DNA from: Solidesulfovibrio carbinoliphilus subsp. oakridgensis
Lineage (GTDB): Bacteria > Desulfobacterota > Desulfovibrionia > Desulfovibrionales > Desulfovibrionaceae
Reading direction: 5' to 3'
Assembly (NCBI RefSeq): GCF_000177215.2
Contig: NZ_CM001368.1
Coordinates: 1,922,001 to 1,986,000 of the forward strand
Length of the DNA: 64,000 nt
Below the pieces are notes generated by a model that was given only the letters and a program-made list of their open reading frames with translations, had not been told where the DNA came from and did no database searches. The position numbers were made by a program, and so were the translations under genes. Below are positions 16,701 to 24,964 of the stretch, piece after piece (position 1 is the first letter of the stretch; the number at the start of each line of letters is the position of its first letter).

Positions 16701-18338
16701 GTGACCGGCGGCCGGCTGCTCGTCCGTGGCGGCCCGGACCGTGACGCCCGGACCCTGGCCGCCCGCCTGTTCGCGCCCGGCCGGCGCGCCGCCGCCTTTG
16801 GCGCCCAAACGGCCCTGGCCCTTTCCCCCGCCGCCCTGCCCGAGGTGGCCGTCATTCCCTTGTTCGGCCCGTCGGATCGCGGCCTCCTGCCCGAACTCCT
16901 CGGCCTGTGGGACGGATTGCCGGTCCACGCCCTTTTCCTGGCCGACCGGGACTTCGTCCCGCCTGCCGCCGGGCCCAGCCTTTCCAGAGCGCTGCGAATC
17001 CTCGGCGGACTGGACGCCCCGGCCCTTGGCGCGGTGCTCGACATCCTGGCCGAACGCGACGGGCAGGCGCTTTTGGCCGAGGGACACGAGGCCTGGCACA
17101 CGGCCCTGGCCTCGGGCTTCCCGGGCCTGGCCGTGGCCTGCGATTCGCAGTTGCGGGTGGTCTTCGCCAACGAGGCCCTGGCCGGCCGCTGCGGTCGCGA
17201 TCCCGTAGGCATGGCCTGCTTCGCCGCCCTACACGGCCGGGAGGAGCCCTGCTCCTGGTGCCCGCGCGAGGCGGTCGCCTGCGGCCGGGCTGTGGGCCTC
17301 GAGATCCAAAGCCCGCTTGACGGCCGCTTTTTCACGATGACCAGCGCTCCCCTGCGCCTGCCCGGCCGGCCGCCGCTCATGCTGACGCTTTTTTCCGACG
17401 TGACCGACCGCAACCTGGCCCTCTCCCGCCTCAAATCCCTCAACCGGGACCTGGAGCGGCGGGTGGCGGAACGGACCGACACCCTGGCCCGGCAGGCCGG
17501 GGAACTGGCCGACGCCAATGAGCGGCTGCGCGAACTCGACGCCCTCAAATCCGGCTTCCTGGCCACGGTCACCCACGACCTGCGCACGCCCCTGACCTCG
17601 GTCCTGGGGTTCGCCAAGCTGACCCGGCGCGATTTCATAAAGGATTTCATGCCGTTTTCCGAGGTGAGCGAAAAGCTTCACCGCAAGGGGACGCGCATCG
17701 CCGACAACCTGGCCATCATCGAAAACGAAGGCGCCAGGCTCACCCGGCTGGTCAACGACTTCCTGGACCTGTCCAAGATCGAGTCCGGGCACCTGGCCTG
17801 GAACGACCAGACCGTGGACCCCACCGAGGTGGTGCGCGCGGCCGTGGCGGCCGTTGGCGGCGAATACGAACAGAACGAGCGCCTGGCCCTGGTGGTCGAC
17901 ATCCCGGAGACGCTGCCGCCGCTGCGTCTGGACCCGGACCGGCTCATGCAGGTCCTGGTCAACCTGCTGACCAACGCGGCCCGCCACACCGGCGAGGGCG
18001 AGGTGACGCTCTCGGCCCGCCGCCTTTCCACCGGGCGGCTGGAATTCCGCGTGGCCGACACCGGCCCCGGCATCCCGGAAGAGGAGCGGGAACGGATCTT
18101 CGACAAATTCTACCAGACCCGCCGGGGCGACACCATGGCTTCGGACCGGCGCGGCACGGGCCTTGGGCTTGCCATCTGCAAACATATCGTCGAGCGCTAC
18201 CAGGGCGGCATCCGGGCCGAGGCCCGGACCCCGCGCGGCACGTCCTTTGTGGTGGAACTGCCGGTCCCGGCCCGGGGCCGCGGCCAGGGGCCGTCCTTCG
18301 ACGCCGACCGCCCGGAGCCGGGCCTGGCCTTGTCCTGA
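16701..18338 (+). CDS. PAS-domain sensor histidine kinase
   Basis: A soluble 545-residue histidine kinase. Residues 1-125 are an uncharacterised N-terminal module. A PAS domain (about 135-245) contains MACFAALHGREEPCSWCP and a third Cys at AVACG; this C...H...PCxxCP arrangement recurs in PAS domains of anaerobes and could bind metal or sense redox. A coiled coil leads to HisKA with VTHDLRTPLTS (His near 292). HATPase motifs are NLLTNAARHT, DTGPGIPE and GTGLGLAIC. The start is GTG 16701 behind CGGAAGG. No response regulator is adjacent. Autophosphorylation is expected; the signal is unknown. Confidence 0.9.
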   Translation: MTGGRLLVRGGPDRDARTLAARLFAPGRRAAAFGAQTALALSPAALPEVAVIPLFGPSDRGLLPELLGLWDGLPVHALFLADRDFVPPAAGPSLSRALRILGGLDAPALGAVLDILAERDGQALLAEGHEAWHTALASGFPGLAVACDSQLRVVFANEALAGRCGRDPVGMACFAALHGREEPCSWCPREAVACGRAVGLEIQSPLDGRFFTMTSAPLRLPGRPPLMLTLFSDVTDRNLALSRLKSLNRDLERRVAERTDTLARQAGELADANERLRELDALKSGFLATVTHDLRTPLTSVLGFAKLTRRDFIKDFMPFSEVSEKLHRKGTRIADNLAIIENEGARLTRLVNDFLDLSKIESGHLAWNDQTVDPTEVVRAAVAAVGGEYEQNERLALVVDIPETLPPLRLDPDRLMQVLVNLLTNAARHTGEGEVTLSARRLSTGRLEFRVADTGPGIPEEERERIFDKFYQTRRGDTMASDRRGTGLGLAICKHIVERYQGGIRAEARTPRGTSFVVELPVPARGRGQGPSFDADRPEPGLALS

Positions 18339-18379
18339 CGACCGCCGGTTTTTCCGGCCTTCCTTCCCCCAACGTGCGC

Positions 18380-18414
18380 CCGCCGGGCCGGGGCAACGTG
18401 CCCCGGCCCGGCGG
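18380..18414. terminator. Strong hairpin between convergent genes
   Basis: CCGCCGGGCCGGGGC - AACGT - GCCCCGGCCCGGCGG forms a perfect 15-bp stem between the convergent histidine kinase and TPR lipoprotein genes. It has no clear T-tract on either strand, so it may stop RNA polymerase weakly or protect 3' ends. Confidence 0.55.
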
Positions 18415-18434
18415 ATTCGCGGGCGGACGGCTCA

Positions 18435-19139
18435 TCAGATGTCGTTCAGATCGATCGTCTTGGGCGCGGCCTTGGGCTTGCCCGCCTCCTTGCCGGCGGC
18501 CGGAGGCGATCCGGCCGCCGGGCCCGGACCGGCCGGAGCCGACGGGACCAGCGCGGCCGGCGAGCCGTTGGCGCCGACGGGAGTGGGCTTCCGGGCGCCG
18601 CAGGCCAGCCGGACGGCGTCGAGCCTGGCCCCGGCCGGGGCGAACGAGGCGTCCCGTTTTCGGGCCTCCTGGTAGGCGGCCAGGGCCTTGTCGCACTGGC
18701 CGGACAGCAGGTAGGCGTCGCCAAGGGCCAGGGCGGCGCGCGGATCGGTCCCGCCGGCCCGGGCGGCGGCCTCGAGCATGTCCCTGGCCCGGAGCACGTC
18801 CCCGGCGGCAAAGGCTTCCAGGCCGAGCCCTTCCATGGCCGGCGCGAACCCGGCATTGGCCGACAGCGCGGCCGTAAAGGCCTGCTGGGCCTTCATCCCA
18901 CCGTCCCGGGCGCAGGCCGTGCCGGCCCGGGTCAGGGTTTCGGCCCCGGCTGCGGCCCCGGCCTTGGACAGTTCCCGGCAGGCCGTGGCGTAATCCTTTT
19001 TGTCGTAGGCGGCGTTGCCGGCCGCGATGCCGTCCTTGGCGGACGGCTCCGACGGGGAGAATTTCATGATGCCGCAGCCGGGCAGGCCGGCCAAGACGAG
19101 GGCCAGGGCCACCGGCCCGGCAACTGTCCGAAATTTCAT
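18435..19139 (-). CDS. TPR-repeat lipoprotein
   Basis: A 234-residue exported protein. The signal peptide ends in a lipobox (LAGLPGC, Cys 22), so it is probably lipid-anchored. About four TPR-like helical pairs follow (GNAAYDKKDYATACRELSKA; LEAFAAGDVLRARDMLEAAA; LLSGQCDKALAAYQEARKRD). The last 60 residues are Pro/Ala-rich. The ATG at 19139 has GGAGGTG eight bases upstream. TPR lipoproteins usually scaffold envelope complexes such as pili or secretion systems; no such genes are adjacent. Confidence 0.8.
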   Translation of the reverse strand: MKFRTVAGPVALALVLAGLPGCGIMKFSPSEPSAKDGIAAGNAAYDKKDYATACRELSKAGAAAGAETLTRAGTACARDGGMKAQQAFTAALSANAGFAPAMEGLGLEAFAAGDVLRARDMLEAAARAGGTDPRAALALGDAYLLSGQCDKALAAYQEARKRDASFAPAGARLDAVRLACGARKPTPVGANGSPAALVPSAPAGPGPAAGSPPAAGKEAGKPKAAPKTIDLNDI

Positions 19140-19253
19140 GGCGACACCTCCAGGAGAATGCGATTCTCCGGCTATCCCAAAGGCCGGGCCGATTGTCAAA
19201 CGCAGGCCGGGCTGCTAGGCATTGGCATCCTCGCCCGCAACCCGGAGGACGCC

Positions 19254-19787
19254 ATGTCCTGGCGTATGCTGTTCGTTCTCCCTTGGGTTCTGGCCGCCTC
19301 CCCCGCCGCCCGGGCCGCCCAGACGGCGGACATTCCCCACGTCGCCCGGCCCGGCGACACCCCGGCCGCCCTGGCCAGGGCCTACCGCGTGACGCTGGCC
19401 GCCCTCCTGGCCCGCAACCCCGGCCTCGACCCCTGCCGCATCCGGGTCGGGGACGTGCTCCTCGTGCCGGCCGGACCCGCCCCGTCCCCCGGGCCGGCCG
19501 GCCCGGAAGCCGCCGCTTCGCCCTCCCGGGGTGCCGTCCTGCCCGACGAGGAGGCCCCGGGCCTGCGGTACGTGGTCGTGCCCGGCGATTCCCCGGCCGC
19601 CATCGCCGAACGATTCGGCATTCCCTTGGGCCTCCTGTCCCGGGCCAACCCCGGCCTTGATCCCAAAACCCTGGCCGTCGGCCGGGTGCTGGCCATCCCC
19701 GGCCCGCCCGCCTGCCCGCCGCCCGTGGCCGTGTCCCGGCCGGGCGACCCGCCCGCCGGCGCGCCCCTGGTCCTGGAGTTCCAATAG
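19254..19787 (+). CDS. Exported protein with two LysM domains
   Basis: A 177-residue protein: signal peptide (about 1-23, ending AARAAQ) and two LysM motifs. The first is HVARPGDTPAALARAYRVT followed by LLARNPGLDP. The second is YVVVPGDSPAAIAERFGIP followed by LLSRANPGLDP. LysM modules bind peptidoglycan. No catalytic domain is present, so the protein is probably a periplasmic peptidoglycan-binding adaptor. ATG 19254 follows CGGAGG; the upstream in-frame ATG at 19158 would bury the signal peptide. It diverges from the TPR lipoprotein gene. Confidence 0.8.
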   Translation: MSWRMLFVLPWVLAASPAARAAQTADIPHVARPGDTPAALARAYRVTLAALLARNPGLDPCRIRVGDVLLVPAGPAPSPGPAGPEAAASPSRGAVLPDEEAPGLRYVVVPGDSPAAIAERFGIPLGLLSRANPGLDPKTLAVGRVLAIPGPPACPPPVAVSRPGDPPAGAPLVLEFQ

Positions 19788-19854
19788 CCAAGGGGCCGCA
19801 CCCCTTGCCGGACACGGCCCCTTGGCCCAACCGGCGGGGGTGGTTTCCCCCGCC
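19788..19854. terminator. Tandem hairpins between convergent genes
   Basis: Two inverted repeats fill the gap after the LysM gene. CCAAGGGGCCG pairs with CGGCCCCTTGG (19788-19825), and GGCGGGGG-TGGTTT-CCCCCGCC is at 19833-19854. They separate the LysM gene from the convergent transporter gene. Confidence 0.6.
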
Positions 19855-19862
19855 GCGTCTTT

Positions 19863-20921
19863 CTACGCCTGGGAGCGCACCCGCACGGCCGCGACCGCCG
19901 GCCCGCCGGCCCCGGACGCGTCCGGGACGGTCGGAGCGTCGAAACGGCTGGCGAACCGGCCGGCCATGATCGAACAGACGAAAAGCTGGAGCTGATGGTA
20001 GAACATGATCGGCAAGACGATCATGCCCAGGGCCGGGTGGGCCCCGAACAGGAGCCGGGCCATGGGCACGCCCGAGGCCAGCGTCTTTTTGGAGCCGCAG
20101 AAAATGGCCGTGATCTGGTCCTCCTTGGAAAACCCAAGCCGGGCCGAGACCTTGGTCGAAATGAAAAGGGCCATGCCGAGGAAAAGGGCCGCCCCGCCGA
20201 TGGTCATGGCAATGACCTCGATGCCGTTGTTGGTCCACAGGCCGGATTTGACGGAATCGCAAAACGAGCCGTAGACCAGCATCAGGATGACCAGCTTGTC
20301 GAAGACGTTGATGCCCTTCTTGTGCCGCGCCGCCAGCCTGCCAAAGACCGGCCGCAGCACCTGGCCGAGCACGAAGGGCAGGAAAAGGAGGGTCGCGAGG
20401 TTGGCCACGGCCTTGCCAAAGGGCATCCCGCCCGCCCCCTGCATGTCGATCGCCAACCCGACGATGGCCGGGGTCAGGAAGATGCCGAGAAGCCCGGACA
20501 GCGTGGCGTTGAAAATCGCGGCCGGCACGTTGCCCTTGCCGATGGCCGTCATGGCCACCGACGACTGGATGGTCGAGGGCAGGGCGCACAGGTAGAGGAA
20601 TCCGAGCATCAGCCCCTCGGGCACGAGGCCGCCGAAAACCGCCTTGAACGGAATGAAAAGCAGCGGAAAGGCCACGAAGGTCAGCGTCTGGACCAGCAGG
20701 TGGAGCTTCCACCGGGCCATGCCCTGGCGCAGGCTCCGGGTCGAAAGGGCCAGGCCGTGGAGCAGAAACACCGCGAAGATGCCGGCGTCGGACACCACGT
20801 CGGCGTGCATGGCCCCGCCGGCCGCGCCGAACCCCGGGAAAAGCGAGGCCAGGACCACCGCCGCAATCATGCCGGCCAGGAACCAGTCGCCGGCCATCTT
20901 CCGCAACAGCTTCAAAATCAT
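19863..20921 (-). CDS. Bile acid:sodium symporter family transporter (SBF-like, YfeH type)
   Basis: A 352-residue membrane protein with about ten predicted helices. The family pattern CALPSTIQSSVAMT near residue 120 and the later IFCGSKKTLASGVP near 275 match the SBF-like/YfeH branch of the BASS superfamily, which couples Na+ to uptake or efflux of organic anions. The ATG at 20921 is chosen because AAGGAG lies eight bases upstream; the longer frame from 21002 has no site. It is divergent from an AraC-type regulator across a gap containing a perfect 8+8 inverted repeat, so control by that regulator is likely. The substrate is unknown. Confidence 0.85.
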   Translation of the reverse strand: MILKLLRKMAGDWFLAGMIAAVVLASLFPGFGAAGGAMHADVVSDAGIFAVFLLHGLALSTRSLRQGMARWKLHLLVQTLTFVAFPLLFIPFKAVFGGLVPEGLMLGFLYLCALPSTIQSSVAMTAIGKGNVPAAIFNATLSGLLGIFLTPAIVGLAIDMQGAGGMPFGKAVANLATLLFLPFVLGQVLRPVFGRLAARHKKGINVFDKLVILMLVYGSFCDSVKSGLWTNNGIEVIAMTIGGAALFLGMALFISTKVSARLGFSKEDQITAIFCGSKKTLASGVPMARLLFGAHPALGMIVLPIMFYHQLQLFVCSIMAGRFASRFDAPTVPDASGAGGPAVAAVRVRSQA

Positions 20922-21020
20922 ATCCGTCTCCTTGGCCGCTTCCCGGCCCGCCTTGAATGGCCCGGCCGCCCCTCGGCCCGCGCCTGAAGACTCCCTAAGC
21001 ATGGACGCCCTCGCCGTCTC

Positions 21021-21045
21021 GCGCTAGAAAGACAACCTCTAGCGC
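21021..21045. promoter_or_regulatory. Perfect inverted repeat, candidate operator
   Basis: GCGCTAGA - nine bases - TCTAGCGC lies nine bases upstream of the AraC gene start and 100 bases upstream of the divergent transporter gene. Half-sites contain CTAG, which is scarce in this window outside a few such sites. The position fits autoregulation of the AraC-type regulator. Confidence 0.5.
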
Positions 21046-21054
21046 AAAAACGAC

Positions 21055-21828
21055 ATGGCCATTTTTCGCACCGCCCCTGCCCTCGACCGGCTGCCCCGGC
21101 CCGTCTATCCCCGCAGCGAGACCCTGCCCGCCGGTTCCGTGTCCCACGCCCACAGCCACCCCTTTGGCCAGCTCTCCTTTGCTGGCGTCGGCGTGCTCCT
21201 GGTGCGGACCCAGGCCGGCAGCCATGTGGCCCCGCCCCAGCGGGCCGTGTGGGTGCCACCCGGCCTAGCCCACCAGGTGGCCACCTCCAACCCGGCCGAA
21301 ATGCGAAGCCTCTACGTCTCCCCGGACCAGAACGTCTTCAACCCGCCCCGCTGCCTGGTCCTGTCCGTCACGCCCCTGGCCCGGGAACTGATCCTGGCCG
21401 TGGCCGCCCTGCCGCCGCTCTACGACGCGGCCGGAGCCGACGGACGCCTCGTGGCCGTGCTCCTCGACCAGCTGGCCGTCCTGCCCGAAGCCGGCTTCAG
21501 CCTGCCCTGGCCCAAAGACCCGCGCCTGGCCGCCCTGTGCCAGGCCCTGGCCGACGCCCCGGACGACACCCGCACCGCCACGGCCTGGGCCAGGACCGCC
21601 GGCATGACCGAACGGACGCTTGGCCGCATCTTTCTCGCCGAAACCGGCCTCACCTTCGGCGCCTGGCGACGCCGCACCCGGCTGCTGGCCGCCCTGTCCC
21701 TGCTCGAAGCCGGCACAAGCGTCACCGCCACCGGCCTCGAATGCGGCTACGAGTCCACCTCCGCCTTCATCGCGGCGTTTCGGGAAGCCTTCGGCGTCAC
21801 GCCCGGGGCGTTCGGGCGGGGTGTGTAA
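21055..21828 (+). CDS. AraC-family regulator with cupin sensor domain
   Basis: A 257-residue regulator. The N-terminal half is an AraC-binding cupin-like domain with HAHSHPFGQLSF near 31-42 and VWVPPGLAHQV near 65-75. The C-terminal half has two helix-turn-helix units: ATAWARTAGMTERTLGRIF and VTATGLECGYESTSAFIAAF, the second being the conserved GYxSxSxFxxxF signature. It is divergent from a BASS transporter gene, the usual arrangement of a regulator beside its target. No clear Shine-Dalgarno is present; the inverted repeat at 21021-21045 sits where it would be, so the operator may also mask initiation. Confidence 0.85.
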   Translation: MAIFRTAPALDRLPRPVYPRSETLPAGSVSHAHSHPFGQLSFAGVGVLLVRTQAGSHVAPPQRAVWVPPGLAHQVATSNPAEMRSLYVSPDQNVFNPPRCLVLSVTPLARELILAVAALPPLYDAAGADGRLVAVLLDQLAVLPEAGFSLPWPKDPRLAALCQALADAPDDTRTATAWARTAGMTERTLGRIFLAETGLTFGAWRRRTRLLAALSLLEAGTSVTATGLECGYESTSAFIAAFREAFGVTPGAFGRGV

Positions 21829-21851
21829 GGGGGAACGGAACGGCAGGGAGA

Positions 21852-21893
21852 ATGCCTCCGGCGGCCGGGGGGCGTCACGCCCCCCGGACCCCC
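21852..21893 (+). repeat. Modular GCCTCCGGCGG hairpin repeat, copy 2
   Basis: AATGCCTCCGGCGG is followed by the perfect hairpin CCGGGGGGCGT-C-ACGCCCCCCGG (21864-21886) and then ACCCCCC, a third copy of the right arm. It lies 24 bases after the AraC gene stop. The stem sequence differs from copy 1 at the apex with compensating changes. It is followed by about 120 bases with no recognisable feature. Confidence 0.8.
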
Positions 21894-22016
21894 CGAACGG
21901 GGTGGGCGGGAGTTGGGGAAGCGGGTGGGGCTGTGGTCGTGGCCGGGTGGGCGACGTGTGGCCGGATCGTGCGGTCGGGGCGCAATCGTCCGGGGGAGAC
22001 GCTGGCGGGACGACCG

Positions 22017-24740
22017 TCAGGGCCGGGCGGCCCCGCCGGGGGCGGGCTCGTTTAGGGGCAGGCGCATCTCGGCCACTTCCTCGTCGTAGTTGCGCACCAC
22101 GGAGAAGCCGAGCTTTTCGGCCAGGCCCTGCATGCCGCCATTTTCCATGAGCGCCTGTCCGGTCAGCAGACGCGTGCCCCGGGCCTTGCAGTAGCGGATG
22201 ATCTTTTCCATCAGGAGCCGGCCAAGTCCCAGGCCCTTGAGGTCGGAACGGGCGATGACCGCGAATTCGGCCGAGGAATTGTCCGGCCGGGTCGAGGCCC
22301 GCACCACGCCAAGCGTCTCGGGCCTGCCGTCGGCGTCCGGGGCCGTGGCAATAAACGCCATCTCCCGCTCGTAGTCGATCTGGGTCAGCTTGGCCATTTC
22401 GGTGTGGGTCAGCTCGCGCACCACGCCGAAAAACCGGAAACGCAGGTCCTCGGGCGAAAGGTGCTTGAAAAATTGGAAATGGGCCGGCTCGTCCTCGGGC
22501 CGGATGGGGCGCAAAAGGACGTGGCGGCCGTTTTTGAGCGTCACGCACTCCTCGAGTTCGCGCGGATAGGGCCGGATGGCCAGGCGGTGGGCGTCGGGCT
22601 CGGCCTCGGCGGTAAGCCTGATGCCCGCGCCGATGACCGTGACCCCGCCCGGGTGGCTGAGCACAGGGTTCAGGTCGATGGCCGCGATGCGTTCGAGGTC
22701 GGCCACGCACTGGGAGACCTGGTTCAAGGTCAGGCACAGGGCGTCGATGTCGACCCCGGGGCTCACCTCCGGGTCCACGCCCGGCTGGCCGGACGCGCCG
22801 CGAAGGGTGGCGGCCACGCGGGTGCGAAAGACGAGATCCCGGGCCAGGGACATGTTGAGCGGGGTGAGCGCCACGGCCTTGTCCCGGGTGACTCGGGCGG
22901 CGAGGCCCCCCTGGCCGAAAATGATGTAGGGCCCAAAGACCGGGTCCACCCGGGCCTTGATGGTGACCTCGTGGGCCCCGGCCCGGCGGCCCATTTCCTG
23001 GATGACGTAGCCCTCGATATGGGCCTCCGGCACATGGGCCAGGGCCCGCTTGCGCACGGCCTCGGCCGCCTCGCGCACGGCCTCGGGCCCGGCCACGTCG
23101 AGGACGATGCCGCCCACGTCAAAGGGCTGGGGAATGTCCGGGGAGACGATCTTGACGGCCACCGGATAGCCCAGGGCGTCGGCCGCGGCCACGGCGTCGT
23201 CCACGTCCTCGGTCAGGTGCGAGGCGACCGCCCGCACGCCGTAGTAGCCGAGGACCTCCTTGGCTTCGGGATCGGTCAGGGTCAGCCGGCCCTCGGCAAA
23301 GGCCCGCTCCACCACGGCCCGGGCCGCGTCCGGATCAGGCGCGTATTCCGAGGGCAGGCTGGCCGGCATCTCCATCAAAAGTTCCTGGTTCTTGCGGTAG
23401 CGAAGCAGGTGGACAAAGGCCGAAACGGCCTGGTCCGGAGTCTCGTAGGTGGGCACGCCGGCGGCGTTTAGGATTTTCAGCGCCTCGCCTCCGGCCGGGT
23501 CGTAGCCCATCCAGCAGGCCAGGATCGTCCGGTTGGTCTTGGACAGGACCTCGGCCATGGCCGTGGCCGCCTCGTCGGCCGACACCCCGGGAAAGGGCAC
23601 GTGGATGACCAGCACGGCGCTCACGTCCGGGGCGCGCAAGAGGGCCCGCAGGGCGGCGGCGTAGTCGGCCGGGGCGGCGTCGAAGCTCATGTCCACCACG
23701 CCGTGGCGCAGCCAGTTGGGTCCAAGGAGGGCGGACAGGGCGGTGGTCGCCTCGGCGTCGTAGGCGGCGAGCGACCCGCCGCCTTCGAGCAGGGCGTCGG
23801 CGGCCATGATGCCGATGGAGCCGCCGTTGGTCAGGATGGCCAGGTTCTCGCCGCGAAGGGGCTTTGACCGGGCAAGGGTCTGGGCCGCGTCGAAAAGGGC
23901 GTCGATCTCCCCCACCCGCAGCATGCCGGCCCGGCGGAAGGCCTCGTCGTAGACCTCGTCGCGGCCCTCGTCCGGATCGGGCGGAAAGACGGACCAGAGC
24001 CGGCGGCCGGGTTTTATGACCAGGACGGGCTTGTTTCGGGCCGCGGCCCGGGAGGCGCTCATGAACGACCGGGCGTCGGTGATGGACTCGACGTAAAGAA
24101 GGATCGAACGGGTGTTGGGGTCCTGGGCCATGTAGTCGAGGATGTCGGCGTACTTGAGGTCCACCCGGTCGCCAAGCGACAGGATGTGGGAAAAGCCGAT
24201 GCCCTTGGTCCGGGCCCAGTCGAGGACCGCGGAGAAAAGCGAGGCGGACTGGGAAATGAAGGCGATGCGGCCGGGCAGGGCGTCGGAGGAGGCCAGGGAA
24301 CAGTTGAGCCCGATGCCCGGCACCACGAGGCCCAGGCCCGAGGGCCCGAGGATGCGGATGCCCGACGGGGCCGCGGCCTCGAGCATCCTCTCTTGCAAGG
24401 CCCGCTTGGCCTCGCGCGGCATCTTGGCCCAGCCCGGGGGCAGGACGACGGCCGCGCCGACGCCGCGCCGCCCCAGGTCGCGCAGGTATTCGGGCACGGA
24501 CTCGGGGTCGGTGGCGATGACGCCGAGGTCCGGGGTCAGCGGCAGGGTGTCCACGGACTTGTAGCAAAGGACCCCGGAAATGGCGTCCAGGGCCGGGTTG
24601 ACCGGCATGACGGGGCCGAGGAACTTGCCGCCGAGCAGGTTTTTCATGATCACCGCCCCGACATGGCGGGGATCGGTGGACGCGCCGATAACGGCCACGG
24701 AATTGGGTCGAAACAGGGCGTCAAGGCTTCGGGCGCTCAA
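22017..24740 (-). CDS. Pat-like protein: ADP-forming acyl-CoA synthetase-like fused to GNAT acetyltransferase
   Basis: A 907-residue fusion. A CoA-binding domain opens the protein (PNSVAVIGASTDP near 12-24). Succinyl-CoA-ligase-like domains follow (about 150-460, ILTNGGSIGIMAADAL), then an ATP-grasp domain (about 480-700, GYPVAVKIVSPDI). The C-terminal GNAT domain (about 750-890) has DLKGLGLGRLLMEKII. The phosphohistidine loop SHTGAL of active ADP-forming synthetases is replaced by an acidic PDPDEGRDEVYDEA stretch, so the ligase half is probably a sensor only, as described for Pat/PatZ lysine acetyltransferases. Expected role: acetylation of metabolic enzymes such as acetyl-CoA synthetase. 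Start: TTG 24740 with GGAG six bases upstream; no ATG fits. Confidence 0.85.
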   Translation of the reverse strand: MSARSLDALFRPNSVAVIGASTDPRHVGAVIMKNLLGGKFLGPVMPVNPALDAISGVLCYKSVDTLPLTPDLGVIATDPESVPEYLRDLGRRGVGAAVVLPPGWAKMPREAKRALQERMLEAAAPSGIRILGPSGLGLVVPGIGLNCSLASSDALPGRIAFISQSASLFSAVLDWARTKGIGFSHILSLGDRVDLKYADILDYMAQDPNTRSILLYVESITDARSFMSASRAAARNKPVLVIKPGRRLWSVFPPDPDEGRDEVYDEAFRRAGMLRVGEIDALFDAAQTLARSKPLRGENLAILTNGGSIGIMAADALLEGGGSLAAYDAEATTALSALLGPNWLRHGVVDMSFDAAPADYAAALRALLRAPDVSAVLVIHVPFPGVSADEAATAMAEVLSKTNRTILACWMGYDPAGGEALKILNAAGVPTYETPDQAVSAFVHLLRYRKNQELLMEMPASLPSEYAPDPDAARAVVERAFAEGRLTLTDPEAKEVLGYYGVRAVASHLTEDVDDAVAAADALGYPVAVKIVSPDIPQPFDVGGIVLDVAGPEAVREAAEAVRKRALAHVPEAHIEGYVIQEMGRRAGAHEVTIKARVDPVFGPYIIFGQGGLAARVTRDKAVALTPLNMSLARDLVFRTRVAATLRGASGQPGVDPEVSPGVDIDALCLTLNQVSQCVADLERIAAIDLNPVLSHPGGVTVIGAGIRLTAEAEPDAHRLAIRPYPRELEECVTLKNGRHVLLRPIRPEDEPAHFQFFKHLSPEDLRFRFFGVVRELTHTEMAKLTQIDYEREMAFIATAPDADGRPETLGVVRASTRPDNSSAEFAVIARSDLKGLGLGRLLMEKIIRYCKARGTRLLTGQALMENGGMQGLAEKLGFSVVRNYDEEVAEMRLPLNEPAPGGAARP

Positions 24741-24964
24741 CGGTGGCTCCGCGTGAGAGGTTGTCCGGGGTTTGGGTGAGGATAAAAGGCTCGCCCGGCC
24801 AAAGCAAGGGGTTTTGCGGATTTTGCCCCGCCGGGCGGCCGGGCCGACCGTTGTTGACAGGCCGGAAAGGCAGTGGCAGGCTTCAATAAAGCCGGCTGGT
24901 TGCAGCGGGGATCCGAGCCGCGGCCCGGGTCCGCCCCAGGTCCCCGCCGGCACGGGAGGGTTCC

